NCBI GenBank assembly: GCA_964293815.1
Contig: CAXYYC010000013.1
Location: 1 to 61,113 of the forward strand
Direction of reading: 5' to 3'
Source: CTSOIL-112 sp964293815
GTDB taxonomy: Bacteria > Pseudomonadota > Gammaproteobacteria > Burkholderiales > Burkholderiaceae
DNA: 61,113 nucleotides
Shown here: positions 52,004-61,065 of the stretch, piece by piece
How the letters are laid out: each line of letters starts with the position of its first letter
Numbering within the stretch: the first letter of the stretch is position 1
The notes under the pieces: generated by a model
Told to the model about the DNA's origin: nothing
What the model saw: only the letters and a program-made list of their open reading frames with translations
Database searches by the model: none
Translations under genes and position numbers: made by a program

Positions 52004-52672
52004 ATGAATCTCGAAACCACATGGAATCAGCACATATTAGCCGACGAACACGTTCGCCTCGAAATCACGCGCCCTGAGCACAGCGCCGCATTACAAACCG
52101 CGTGCGCCGATGGTCAGCTGTGGGAGCTGTGGTATACCGGCGTCCCGCGTCCTGAGAATATGGATGCCGAGATTGAGCGCCGTCTTGGGCTGATGCGTGC
52201 GCAGAGCATGGTTCCGTTGACCATTATGCGCGTGACCGAGCAGGGCGCAGCCCCCATCGGCATGACCAGTTTTATGAATATTGTCTGCGCGCCGGATTAT
52301 CAGCGTGTTGAAATCGGTTCGACTTGGTATGCAAAAAGCGTTCAGCGCACCGGACTCAATACCCGTGTAAAATTACTCATGTTGCAATACGCGTTTGAGC
52401 AGTGGCCGAATCGTGAGACGGCTCCGCTGTTGGCGGTAGAGTTTCGCACCCATCGTTTGAATCAAACCAGTCGTCGCGCGATTGAGCGCCTCGGTGCGCA
52501 ATTGGACGGCATTTTGCGCGCGCACCAGATTTGGCCGCAGGGCTTGGTACGCGACACCGCCGTGTACTCCATCACCGCCGATGAATGGCCGGTGATTCGA
52601 CAACATCTACAACACCTCATTCACCGTGGCGAACGTGGCTCGTTTGGCAAGCACGGCAACCATTTGGGTTAA
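52004..52672 (+). CDS. GNAT-family N-acetyltransferase
   Basis: A 222-residue acetyltransferase of the RimJ/RimL-like type. VRLEITRPEHSAALQTA opens the fold, RVEIGSTWYAKSVQRTGLN covers the acetyl-CoA strand and pyrophosphate loop region, and LNQTSRRAIERLGAQLDG is the typical C-terminal helix. Substrate unknown. Base composition returns to that of the core genes. The same kind of gene occurs in his clusters of other betaproteobacteria only occasionally, so no pathway role is inferred. Confidence 0.85.
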   Translation: MNLETTWNQHILADEHVRLEITRPEHSAALQTACADGQLWELWYTGVPRPENMDAEIERRLGLMRAQSMVPLTIMRVTEQGAAPIGMTSFMNIVCAPDYQRVEIGSTWYAKSVQRTGLNTRVKLLMLQYAFEQWPNRETAPLLAVEFRTHRLNQTSRRAIERLGAQLDGILRAHQIWPQGLVRDTAVYSITADEWPVIRQHLQHLIHRGERGSFGKHGNHLG

Positions 52673-52712
52673 AACCACACATCCAGTTAAAAGCCACATC
52701 ATTAGGTACACC

Positions 52713-54032
52713 ATGCAATTACTGATTTTAAACAGCGCAGACAACGACTTTGAGCAGCAACTCGCGCAACGTCTGCACTTTGACGACTCCACCGACGCCG
52801 GTATTCAAAATGCCGTGACCGAAATCATCGCCGCCGTGCGCGCGCGCGGTGATGCGGCGGTGATTGAGTATACCAACCGTTTTGACCGTGTGAATGTGGC
52901 GACGATGAGCGAACTCACCCTCACGCACGACGACTTACACACCGCATTTAACGATTTGGGCGATACGCAAAAAACCGCACTGCAAGCCGCGGCCCAGCGT
53001 GTGCGTGACTACCACGTCGCGCAGAATCAAGCCAGCGGCCAATCGTGGTCATACACCGAAGCCGACGGCACGGTATTGGGACAAAAAGTCACGCCGCTGG
53101 ATCGCGTCGGCATCTACGTCCCGGGCGGGAAAGCCGCGTATCCATCGTCTGTATTGATGAACGCCATTCCCGCACACGTCGCGGGCGTGGCCGACATCAT
53201 TATGGTCGTACCTACGCCGTCCGGCGTGCGCAATCCGCTGGTACTTGCGGCGGCCTACGTCGCAGGTGTCAATCGCGTGTTCACCATCGGCGGCGCGCAA
53301 GCAGTCGCTGCGCTTGCCTATGGCACCGACACCATTCCGCGCGTGGACAAAATCGTCGGGCCGGGCAACGCCTTTGTCGCCGAAGCCAAACGCCGCGTTT
53401 TTGGACAAGTCGGCATTGACATGATCGCAGGCCCGTCCGAAATCCTCATCATTGCCGACGGCTCAACGCCCGCCGATTGGGTCGCGATGGACTTATTTTC
53501 GCAAGCCGAACACGACGAACTCGCGCAATCCATTTTGCTTTGCCCATCCGTCGAATACATCCGCGCGGTGCAAAGCGCGATTGACCGCCTGATTACCGAA
53601 ATGCCACGCGCCGAAGTTATCCGCACCTCGCTACAAAATCGCGGCATATTGATTCAAACGCGCGATATGGCCGATGCGTGCGCCATCGCCAACCGAATTG
53701 CACCCGAACATCTCGAAATCTCCGTGGCCGATACCGCGCAAGCCAACGCCTACACCGAGCAAATCCGCCACGCTGGCGCGATATTCATCGGCGCGTATAC
53801 CTCCGAATCGCTTGGCGACTACTGCGCAGGGCCGAATCACGTTTTACCCACCTCCGGCACGGCGCGTTTCTCCTCACCGCTGGGTGTGTACGACTTCCAA
53901 AAACGCTCCTCGATGATTCAAGTCTCCGAAGCAGGCGCACAAACGCTGGGCAAAATCGCCTCGACGCTGGCGCATGGGGAAGGATTGACCGCGCATGCAA
54001 GAAGTGCGGAGTTTAGGTTGCTCGTTTCTTAA
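52713..54032 (+). CDS. hisD: histidinol dehydrogenase
   Basis: A 439-residue zinc enzyme that makes histidine from histidinol in the last two steps. Blocks VGIYVPGGKAAYPSSVLM, IGGAQAVAALAYGTD, VDKIVGPGNAFVAEAKR and the zinc-site EHDELAQ with GPNHVLPTSG are all present. ATG 52713 is chosen over an upstream in-frame start at 52626 because it gives the standard N-terminus. A GHKL-ATPase gene begins only 13 bases after the stop. Confidence 0.97.
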   Translation: MQLLILNSADNDFEQQLAQRLHFDDSTDAGIQNAVTEIIAAVRARGDAAVIEYTNRFDRVNVATMSELTLTHDDLHTAFNDLGDTQKTALQAAAQRVRDYHVAQNQASGQSWSYTEADGTVLGQKVTPLDRVGIYVPGGKAAYPSSVLMNAIPAHVAGVADIIMVVPTPSGVRNPLVLAAAYVAGVNRVFTIGGAQAVAALAYGTDTIPRVDKIVGPGNAFVAEAKRRVFGQVGIDMIAGPSEILIIADGSTPADWVAMDLFSQAEHDELAQSILLCPSVEYIRAVQSAIDRLITEMPRAEVIRTSLQNRGILIQTRDMADACAIANRIAPEHLEISVADTAQANAYTEQIRHAGAIFIGAYTSESLGDYCAGPNHVLPTSGTARFSSPLGVYDFQKRSSMIQVSEAGAQTLGKIASTLAHGEGLTAHARSAEFRLLVS

Positions 54033-54045
54033 CAAGAGGTCGTTT

Positions 54046-56070
54046 ATGGCGAAAGTACATGTAGTTGCACAAAGGGATTTTTTAGAGTCAATTTGTTCTT
54101 CAGCTCGTCCTATTCCTGCATTGACAGAACTTATTTGGAATGGCTTTGATGCCAGTGCAAATCATGTGGAAGTAACTATTCATCAGAATGAAATGGACGG
54201 TATTGAAGCAATCCAAATTGTAGATGATGGCTATGGAATTGAACATAAAGCAGTCGAACAATTTTTTGGTAATCTTGGTGATTCTTGGAAAAAATCGGCC
54301 GTAAAACAAAATGGAAATGGTCGTGCTTTGCATGGCAAAAATGGAAAAGGAAGATTTAAATCGTTTGCTTTAGGTGAAAGAGTTGAATGGAAAACGACAT
54401 ATCAAAAGGGAGATAGCTTTTATTCTTACAGTATTGTTGGGCATGCGAATACCCCCGATGATTTTGAAGTAACTGAACCGGTTTTGTGTGATAAAAAGGT
54501 GCAAGTTGGCACTGTTGTTGAAATAGGAAATCTCCTTAAACAACCTCGTTCCTTATTGTCATCAAATGCTGTCCTTGATTTAACAAAAGTTTTTGCTGCG
54601 TATTTGACAGAGTATCCAACGTTGACATTATCTTTTAATGGATCTAGGATAAATCCGCAAGATGTGCAAACAAATAAAACAGACTATCAGCTTGATGATG
54701 TATATTTAAGCGATGGCGAAAAAATAAAAGTAGAGGTGTCTATTGTAGAGTGGACTGTCTCGACAGATAGGATTGCGCATTTATGTGATGCAAATGGTGT
54801 TGCTTTATATGAAATGCAGATAGGACAGCGTGTTAAAGCACCAGGTTTTAATTTTACTGTTTATATCAAAACAGATGCTTTTAGAGAGTTAGACAAAAGC
54901 AATCGTTTGTCATTAGATGATTTAGACCCCGATGTCAATGCTATTGTCTCATCAGCTGTTTCTCAGGTACGAGCTCATTTTAGAATGAGGATCTCGGAAC
55001 AACAGAGCGCTGTGATTGAAGAATGGAAAAAAGAAGAGATATATCCCTATGAAGATAAGCAGGATATATCTTCAGTGGAAAAAGCAGAACGTCAGGTTTT
55101 TGATATATTGGCTGTTAATGTTCAGTCCTATCTCCCTTCTTTTGATGATGCGGATTTAAAATCTAAAAAATTTACTTTTAAATTATTAGCTCAGGCAATT
55201 AAGCAAAACCCAGAATCGGTTCAGACGATAATAAGTGAGGTTTTGGAATTAAAAAAATCGGATCAGGATAATCTGGCATCTTTATTAAAGAAAACAAGTT
55301 TATCTTCAATTATTAGTGCTGCAAAAACTGTTGCTAACCGCTTGGACTTCTTGAACGGTCTAGAGTTTTTAGTTTTTGATAAAGAGAATAAACAAGAACT
55401 TTTGGAAAGAGATCAACTTCATAAAATATTAGAGAGTGAAGCGTGGTTATTTAGTGAGGAGTTTTCGTTAGCAGGTAGTGAATTGCGATTAGAACAGGTG
55501 CTTCAAAACCATATAGCTTTGTTAGGAGATAGGCAGGATTCAGATGCTGTGGAAAACGCCGCAAATCGAGTTGATTTAATGTTTTGTAAAGCAATTGAGC
55601 CTAGAGATGGAGAGTTTGATTATTTAATTGTAGAATTAAAGAGACCTCGGAAGAAAATTGACTCAGATGTCATATCTCAAATTACAAAATATGCATATAC
55701 AGTTGCTGCTGACGAGAGATTTCATGGCCTCAAAATTAAATGGAAGTTTGTTGCTATTTCAAATGAGCTTGATGAATTTGCTAGACAAGCGTCTCAGCAA
55801 AGAGGTAAACCTATTGGACAAATTGCTGATACGGACACAACAAATATAACAGTATGGATTAAGACTTGGTCAGAAATTATTAATGAAGCTCGTACTAAGT
55901 TGAATTTTATCAATAAACAGCTTGCTTACGAGGCGGATAACGATAGTTCGATAGAGTATTTGCAAAAAACTCATTCTAAATTTATTCCAGAACGACTTCG
56001 TTCACAATCGACGCTAGAGGCTGAAGTGTCGATTGGTGTTAGTAATCAACTTTCTTTATCTGTAGATTAA
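54046..56070 (+). CDS. GHKL ATPase fused to PD-(D/E)XK (Shedu-like) nuclease, candidate defence protein
   Basis: A 674-residue cytoplasmic protein. The N-terminal GHKL (Hsp90/gyrase B/MORC-type) ATPase shows the N box Glu28-xxx-Asn32 (ELIWN), G1 box DDGYG at 60-64 and G2 box GKNGKG at 97-102. A transducer-like region follows, then a helical part (about 330-450). The C-terminal region has a WL-containing entry helix (LHKILESEAWLF, 458-469), Asp510 (NRVDLM) and Glu530-x-Lys532 (VELKRP), a PD-(D/E)XK nuclease set as in DUF4263/Shedu proteins. Base composition is far more AT-rich than hisD and hisC on either side. It fits between them with gaps of 13 and 8 bases, so it is read with the his operon. 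ATG 54046 has AGAGGT upstream. Defence is inferred from domains. Confidence 0.8.
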   Translation: MAKVHVVAQRDFLESICSSARPIPALTELIWNGFDASANHVEVTIHQNEMDGIEAIQIVDDGYGIEHKAVEQFFGNLGDSWKKSAVKQNGNGRALHGKNGKGRFKSFALGERVEWKTTYQKGDSFYSYSIVGHANTPDDFEVTEPVLCDKKVQVGTVVEIGNLLKQPRSLLSSNAVLDLTKVFAAYLTEYPTLTLSFNGSRINPQDVQTNKTDYQLDDVYLSDGEKIKVEVSIVEWTVSTDRIAHLCDANGVALYEMQIGQRVKAPGFNFTVYIKTDAFRELDKSNRLSLDDLDPDVNAIVSSAVSQVRAHFRMRISEQQSAVIEEWKKEEIYPYEDKQDISSVEKAERQVFDILAVNVQSYLPSFDDADLKSKKFTFKLLAQAIKQNPESVQTIISEVLELKKSDQDNLASLLKKTSLSSIISAAKTVANRLDFLNGLEFLVFDKENKQELLERDQLHKILESEAWLFSEEFSLAGSELRLEQVLQNHIALLGDRQDSDAVENAANRVDLMFCKAIEPRDGEFDYLIVELKRPRKKIDSDVISQITKYAYTVAADERFHGLKIKWKFVAISNELDEFARQASQQRGKPIGQIADTDTTNITVWIKTWSEIINEARTKLNFINKQLAYEADNDSSIEYLQKTHSKFIPERLRSQSTLEAEVSIGVSNQLSLSVD

Positions 56071-56078
56071 GGTTTGCA

Positions 56079-57173
56079 ATGAGTTATTATCTCAAGATCC
56101 GCCCAGAAATCCGCTCTATGGGCGCATATCATGTCCCCGACGCAACCGGTTTGGTTAAACTGGATGCGATGGAGAATCCGTACACGCTGCCGGATGAGTT
56201 GAAGGCGCAGTTGGCGCAGGAGTTGGCGCAGTTGGCGTTGAATCGTTATCCGATTCCGACGTATACGGCGCTGAAGGATGAGTTGCGTCGTTATGCGCAG
56301 ATTCCGACGGATAAGGACATTATTTTGGGCAATGGCTCGGATGAGTTGATTGCGATGTTGTCGCAGGCGATTGCTAAAAAGGGTGCGCAGTTATCCGATG
56401 CTGTGACGGTGCTCGCGCCTGCGCCGAGTTTCGTGATGTACAAACTTTCGGGCGTGTTGAATCATTTGAATGTGGTGGAAATACCACTGAATGCGGAGGA
56501 TTTTTCGCTGGATGTGGCGGCGTTTGTCGCGGCGATTGAGCAACACCAGCCTGCGTTGGTGTATTTGCCGTTCCCGAATAATCCAACGGGGAATTTGTTT
56601 GATGAATCGGGTATGCGCCGCGTGATTGCGGCGGCTCGTGACAGTATTGTGGTGGTGGATGAGGCGTATCAGCCGTTTGCACAGACGACTTGGATGTCGG
56701 CGTTGGGTGAGTTTGATCATCTGTTGGTGATGCGCACGGTGAGTAAATTGGGTTTGGCGGGGATTCGTTTGGGTTATATGGCGGGCAGTGCGGCGTTGAT
56801 TTCTGAGCTGGATAAGGTGCGTCCACCGTATAATGTGAATGTGTTGACCGAGACGGTGGCGACGTTTGTGTTGCGCCACGCGGATATTTTGGACGAGCAG
56901 GCGGCGGCGATTCGGGCGGAGCGTGCGAATGTGTGCGCGGCGTTGGCGCAGTTGTCGGGCGTGCGGGTGTTTGAGACGGCGGCGAATTTTGTGTTGGTTC
57001 GTTTGCCTGAGTCGGTGACGACGGATGCGGTGTTTGCGGGGATGAAGGCGCGAGGGGTTTTGGTGAAAAACATGAGTGCGGCGCATCCGTTGTTGCGCAA
57101 TTGTTTGCGCATTACGATCAGTACGCCGCAGGAGAATGCGGCGATGTTGGCGGCGTTGCAGGGTAGTTTGTAA
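56079..57173 (+). CDS. hisC: histidinol-phosphate aminotransferase
   Basis: A 364-residue PLP aminotransferase. The N-terminal region GLVKLDAMENPYTLP, the substrate region YLPFPNNPTGNLF and the PLP-binding Lys in RTVSKLGLAGIRLGYM are clear. It begins eight bases after the GHKL gene. Codon use returns abruptly to the G+C-richer style of the core genes, which marks the right edge of the passenger. Confidence 0.96.
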   Translation: MSYYLKIRPEIRSMGAYHVPDATGLVKLDAMENPYTLPDELKAQLAQELAQLALNRYPIPTYTALKDELRRYAQIPTDKDIILGNGSDELIAMLSQAIAKKGAQLSDAVTVLAPAPSFVMYKLSGVLNHLNVVEIPLNAEDFSLDVAAFVAAIEQHQPALVYLPFPNNPTGNLFDESGMRRVIAAARDSIVVVDEAYQPFAQTTWMSALGEFDHLLVMRTVSKLGLAGIRLGYMAGSAALISELDKVRPPYNVNVLTETVATFVLRHADILDEQAAAIRAERANVCAALAQLSGVRVFETAANFVLVRLPESVTTDAVFAGMKARGVLVKNMSAAHPLLRNCLRITISTPQENAAMLAALQGSL

Positions 57174-57213
57174 GCTTGTGCTGACAAAAAGATAGTGGGA
57201 TAAAGGAATGGGA

Positions 57214-57822
57214 ATGAGCGGGTTAAATCAACGCACGGCGCATGTGGTGCGCAATACGTCGGAAACGCAAATTGAGATTACGTTGAATTTGGATGGTACG
57301 GGCGTGGCGCAGTTGGACAGTGGCGTGCCGTTTTTGGATCATATGCTCGACCAAATCGCGCGACATGGTCTGATGGATTTGACGGTGAAGGCGACTGGCG
57401 ACACGCATATTGACGACCATCACACGGTGGAGGACATCGGTATTGCGCTGGGTCAGGCGTTCGCGCAGGCGGTTGGCGATAAAAAGGGCATGGTGCGCTA
57501 CGGTCACTCGTATGTGCCGCTGGATGAGGCGCTGTCGCGCGTGGTGATTGACTTTTCGGGGCGTCCGGGTTTGGAATTGCATGTGCCGTTCACGCGCGCG
57601 CGTGTGGGGAATTTTGACGTGGATTTGACTGGCGAGTTTTTCCACGGGTTTGTCAATCATGCGCAGGTGACTTTGCACATTGATAATCTGCGCGGCGCGA
57701 ATGCGCATCATCAGATTGAAACGGTGTTCAAGGCATTTGGTCGCGCATTGCGCATGGCGGTAGCGATTGACGCGCGGGCGGCAGACACAGTGGCGTCTAC
57801 CAAAGGGACATTGGTCGGCTAA
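57214..57822 (+). CDS. hisB: imidazoleglycerol-phosphate dehydratase
   Basis: A 202-residue manganese enzyme, the monofunctional HisB (no phosphatase domain). Metal-binding blocks FLDHMLDQIARHGLMDL, DDHHTVEDIGIALGQA and NAHHQIETVFKAFGRAL are present. ATG 57214 is chosen for spacing from AAAGGA; ATG 57208 in the same frame is possible. A marC gene follows after six bases. Confidence 0.96.
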   Translation: MSGLNQRTAHVVRNTSETQIEITLNLDGTGVAQLDSGVPFLDHMLDQIARHGLMDLTVKATGDTHIDDHHTVEDIGIALGQAFAQAVGDKKGMVRYGHSYVPLDEALSRVVIDFSGRPGLELHVPFTRARVGNFDVDLTGEFFHGFVNHAQVTLHIDNLRGANAHHQIETVFKAFGRALRMAVAIDARAADTVASTKGTLVG

Positions 57823-57828
57823 ACACTC

Positions 57829-58452
57829 ATGGATTCGTTAAAAGTATTTATCGCGCTGATTGCGCTGATTAACCCGTTGGGTGTCTTGCCAATGTTCATC
57901 AGCCTGACGCATGATTTTTCGGCGCAACAGAAGCAACGTGCGATTCGCACGGCGGCGCTCACTGTGGTTGCGGTGGTCGCGGTCAGTGCTTTGCTGGGTG
58001 AGAACATCATTCGATTTTTTGGGATTTCAACCGCGTCGTTGCAGGTCTCGGGCGGTTTGTTGATTTTGCTGATGGCGCTGAATATGCTGAACGCGCAGCC
58101 GGGAGGCACCAAAACCACGGTTGAAGAGCGCGATGAGGCCGAGCACAAGGACGCGATTGGCGTCGTGCCGTTGGGTATTCCGCTGCTCACCGGTCCGGGT
58201 GCGATGAGCACGGTGATTGTGATGGCGCACAATGCGAAAAAGCCGATGGATTATGCGGCGATCATCGGCAGTGGCGTGGTGATCGCAATTTTGGTGTGGT
58301 TGACTTTGCAGATGGCGCAGCCGATTGCGCGTACGCTTGGCCGCACGGGGATTAATATCGCGACGCGGATTATGGGTTTGTTGGTGGCGGCGGTGGCCGT
58401 GGAGTTTATCGTGGACGGATTGACGGCGATGATTCCGGCGCTGGCGCATTGA
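57829..58452 (+). CDS. MarC-family integral membrane protein
   Basis: A 207-residue membrane protein with six spans. MarC blocks FIALIALINPLGVLPMF and LGIPLLTGPGAMSTVIVMA are clear. The family is of unknown function despite its name. Its place between hisB and hisH is a marker of betaproteobacterial his operons, where it is conserved; the reason is not known. Confidence 0.92.
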   Translation: MDSLKVFIALIALINPLGVLPMFISLTHDFSAQQKQRAIRTAALTVVAVVAVSALLGENIIRFFGISTASLQVSGGLLILLMALNMLNAQPGGTKTTVEERDEAEHKDAIGVVPLGIPLLTGPGAMSTVIVMAHNAKKPMDYAAIIGSGVVIAILVWLTLQMAQPIARTLGRTGINIATRIMGLLVAAVAVEFIVDGLTAMIPALAH

Positions 58453-58471
58453 GTTTGATAAAGATGGTTTC

Positions 58472-59110
58472 ATGAATTTAATTGCAATTTTAGATTACGG
58501 TATGGGCAATCTGCGCAGTGTGGCGCAGGCGATGAAAACCGCTGCACCTGAGTGTGATGTGCGCATTACTCATGATCCTGATGTGGTGCGCGCGGCAGAG
58601 CGTTTGATTTTGCCCGGTCAGGGCGCGATGCCGGACTGTATGGCGAATCTGCGCGCGAGCGGTTTGCTTGAAGCACTGACCGAAGGAGCGAGAACCAAAC
58701 CGTTGCTGGGCGTGTGTGTGGGCGAGCAGATGCTGTTCGGTCATGCGGAAGAAGGCAATTCGCACGGCTTGGGTTGGTTCAATGGCGAAGTGGTGCGTTT
58801 TCGCGTGGAAGACGCGCGCGATGAAAACGGCGCGCCGCTCAAAGTGCCGCACATGGGCTGGAACACGGTGCGGCAAACGCGTCCGCACGCGCTGTGGGCG
58901 AATATCTCCGATCATACGCACTATTACTTCGTGCACAGTTACTATGTGAAACCGTTCGATGCGGACTTGACCGTGGGCGAATCGGTTTATGGTCAGCCGT
59001 TCACTTGCGCGGTGGCGCGCGATAATATTTTTGCGACGCAATTTCACCCAGAAAAAAGTGGTGACTTGGGATTGCAGATATACCGCAATTTTGCGGGTTG
59101 GAAACCATAA
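58472..59110 (+). CDS. hisH: imidazole glycerol phosphate synthase, glutaminase subunit
   Basis: A 212-residue class I glutamine amidotransferase that supplies ammonia to HisF. It has the oxyanion strand LPGQGAMPDCM, nucleophile Cys in LLGVCVGEQMLF, and His/Glu in FATQFHPEKSGDLGL. Complete triad. Stands 20 bases after marC. Confidence 0.96.
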   Translation: MNLIAILDYGMGNLRSVAQAMKTAAPECDVRITHDPDVVRAAERLILPGQGAMPDCMANLRASGLLEALTEGARTKPLLGVCVGEQMLFGHAEEGNSHGLGWFNGEVVRFRVEDARDENGAPLKVPHMGWNTVRQTRPHALWANISDHTHYYFVHSYYVKPFDADLTVGESVYGQPFTCAVARDNIFATQFHPEKSGDLGLQIYRNFAGWKP

Positions 59111-59161
59111 AACATTCGGCAAATTAAATTTTTAACCCTTTGATTTAAAAGAGAGATTGAG

Positions 59162-59908
59162 ATGTTGTTAATTCCTGCCATCGATCTGAAAGACGGCCAA
59201 TGTGTGCGTCTGCAACAAGGCGAAATGGATCGCGTGACGGTATTTTCCGATGCGCCTGAGCAAATGGCGGCGCACTGGGTGGCGCAGGGCGCGCGTCGCC
59301 TGCATTTGGTTGATTTGAACGGTGCGTTTGCTGGAAAGCCGGTGAATAAAGCCGCGATTGCCGCGATTTTGGGCGCGGTTGGTGACGATATTCCGGTGCA
59401 AATCGGCGGCGGCATTCGCGATCTGGAAACCATCGAGCGCTACCTCGATATGGGCATCAGTTATGTCATCATTGGCACGGCGGCGGTGAAAAATCCCGGC
59501 TTTTTGCAAGAAGCCTGCATTGCCTTTGGCGGACACATTATCGTCGGTCTGGATGCGAAGGATGGCAAAGTTGCGACCGACGGCTGGAGCAAAATCACCA
59601 AGCATGAAGTCACCGATTTGGCGAAAAAGTACGAAGACTACGGTGTCAACTCAATTATCTACACCGACATCGGGCGCGATGGGATGTTGCAAGGCATCAA
59701 TATTGACGCAACCGTGAAGCTCGCGCAAGCATCCAGCATCCCAGTGATCGCATCGGGTGGCTTGTCGAATATGGCGGACATCGAAAATCTCTGCACCGTC
59801 ACGGATGAAGGTGTGGAAGGTGTCATCTGCGGTCGTGCGATTTACTCGGGTGATTTGGATTTTGCCGCCGCACAGAAGCGCGCGGATGAACTGCTGGGTT
59901 TAGCATAA
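59162..59908 (+). CDS. hisA: ProFAR isomerase
   Basis: A 248-residue (beta/alpha)8 barrel isomerase. Catalytic Asp8 is in IPAIDLKDGQCV and the second acid is in IYTDIGRDGMLQG. Phosphate sites IGGGIRD and ASGGLSN are present. AGAGAGATTGAG precedes ATG. The last base overlaps the hisF start codon. Confidence 0.97.
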   Translation: MLLIPAIDLKDGQCVRLQQGEMDRVTVFSDAPEQMAAHWVAQGARRLHLVDLNGAFAGKPVNKAAIAAILGAVGDDIPVQIGGGIRDLETIERYLDMGISYVIIGTAAVKNPGFLQEACIAFGGHIIVGLDAKDGKVATDGWSKITKHEVTDLAKKYEDYGVNSIIYTDIGRDGMLQGINIDATVKLAQASSIPVIASGGLSNMADIENLCTVTDEGVEGVICGRAIYSGDLDFAAAQKRADELLGLA

Positions 59909-60678
59909 TGTTGACCAAACGCATTATCCCTTGTTTGGACGTGACCGCCGGTCGTGTGGTCAAAGGCGTGAACTTTGTTGGTCTGCGCGACGCGGGCGAT
60001 CCGGTCGAAATTGCGCGTCGTTACAATGAGCAGGGCGCGGACGAATTGACCTTTCTGGACATCACCGCAACCTCGGATGAGCGTGATTTGATTTTGCACA
60101 TCATTGAGGATGTGGCCTCCGAGGTCTTCATCCCGTTGACCGTCGGTGGTGGCGTGCGCAAGGTTGAGGATGTGCGCCGTTTGCTCAACGCAGGCGCGGA
60201 TAAGGTGTCGATGAACTCATCGGCGGTGGCTAATCCGCAGTTGGTCAAAGATGCGACGGATAAATACGGCTCGCAGTGTATTGTCGTGGCAATTGATGCG
60301 AAACGTGTGGCAGATAGCCCCGATGATGCGCCGCGCTGGGAAGTATTCACCCACGGCGGACGCAAAGGTACGGGCATTGACGCGGTCGAATGGGCGCGGA
60401 AAATGGACGAGTTGGGTGCGGGCGAAATTTTGCTCACCAGCATGGACCGTGATGGGATGCAAAACGGTTTTGACCTTGCCTTGACGCGCGCAGTCGCCGA
60501 CGCGGTGCGCATTCCGGTGATTGCATCGGGTGGCGTGGGCAATTTACAGCATTTGGTGGATGGCATTAAAGAAGGCCGTGCTGATGCAGTGTTGGCCGCC
60601 AGTATTTTTCACTTCGGTACCTACACGGTGCAAGAAGCGAAGGCGTTTATGGCCGAGCAGGGAATTTGTGTACGTTAA
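59908..60678 (+). CDS. hisF: imidazole glycerol phosphate synthase, cyclase subunit
   Basis: A 256-residue (beta/alpha)8 barrel. Catalytic Asp pair: IPCLDVTAGRVVKGVNF near residue 11 and LLTSMDRDGMQNGFD near residue 178. VGGGVRKVEDVR and ASGGVGNLQH are phosphate sites. Overlaps hisA by one base, so translation is coupled. Confidence 0.97.
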   Translation: MLTKRIIPCLDVTAGRVVKGVNFVGLRDAGDPVEIARRYNEQGADELTFLDITATSDERDLILHIIEDVASEVFIPLTVGGGVRKVEDVRRLLNAGADKVSMNSSAVANPQLVKDATDKYGSQCIVVAIDAKRVADSPDDAPRWEVFTHGGRKGTGIDAVEWARKMDELGAGEILLTSMDRDGMQNGFDLALTRAVADAVRIPVIASGGVGNLQHLVDGIKEGRADAVLAASIFHFGTYTVQEAKAFMAEQGICVR

Positions 60679-60708
60679 ATAAGGTAGTCAGGGAAGGCTA
60701 TAAAATAA

Positions 60709-61065
60709 ATGGTGGAAAAATTCAATCGAATCTCGTGGGACGATCAAGGCTTGGTTCCGGTGATTGTTCAGGATCACGAAACGCAAAAAGTATTGATGTT
60801 TGCGTGGATGAACCGCGAAGCGTTGCAAAAAACCATGGAGCTGCGTCAAGCGGTGTATTTCTCGCGGTCACGCCGGAAATTGTGGTTCAAAGGCGAGGAG
60901 TCCGGCCATACGCAATTGGTGAAGTCGCTGCGTATGGACTGCGATCAGGACGTGTTGCTCATGAGCGTTGAGCAAGTGGGCGGCATTGCCTGCCACACAG
61001 GGCGCAACAGTTGCTTTTTCGAGTCCTATAATTTTGATGAGCAGGCATGGCAAGTGACCGGGTAA
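60709..61065 (+). CDS. hisI: phosphoribosyl-AMP cyclohydrolase
   Basis: A 118-residue zinc- and magnesium-dependent cyclohydrolase, the monofunctional form. Blocks MFAWMNREAL, YFSRSRRKLWFKGEESGH, the metal site MDCDQDVLL and CHTGRNSCFF are present. It lacks the HisE domain. A separate hisE would be expected next, but only 48 bases remain before the window ends. Confidence 0.97.
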   Translation: MVEKFNRISWDDQGLVPVIVQDHETQKVLMFAWMNREALQKTMELRQAVYFSRSRRKLWFKGEESGHTQLVKSLRMDCDQDVLLMSVEQVGGIACHTGRNSCFFESYNFDEQAWQVTG

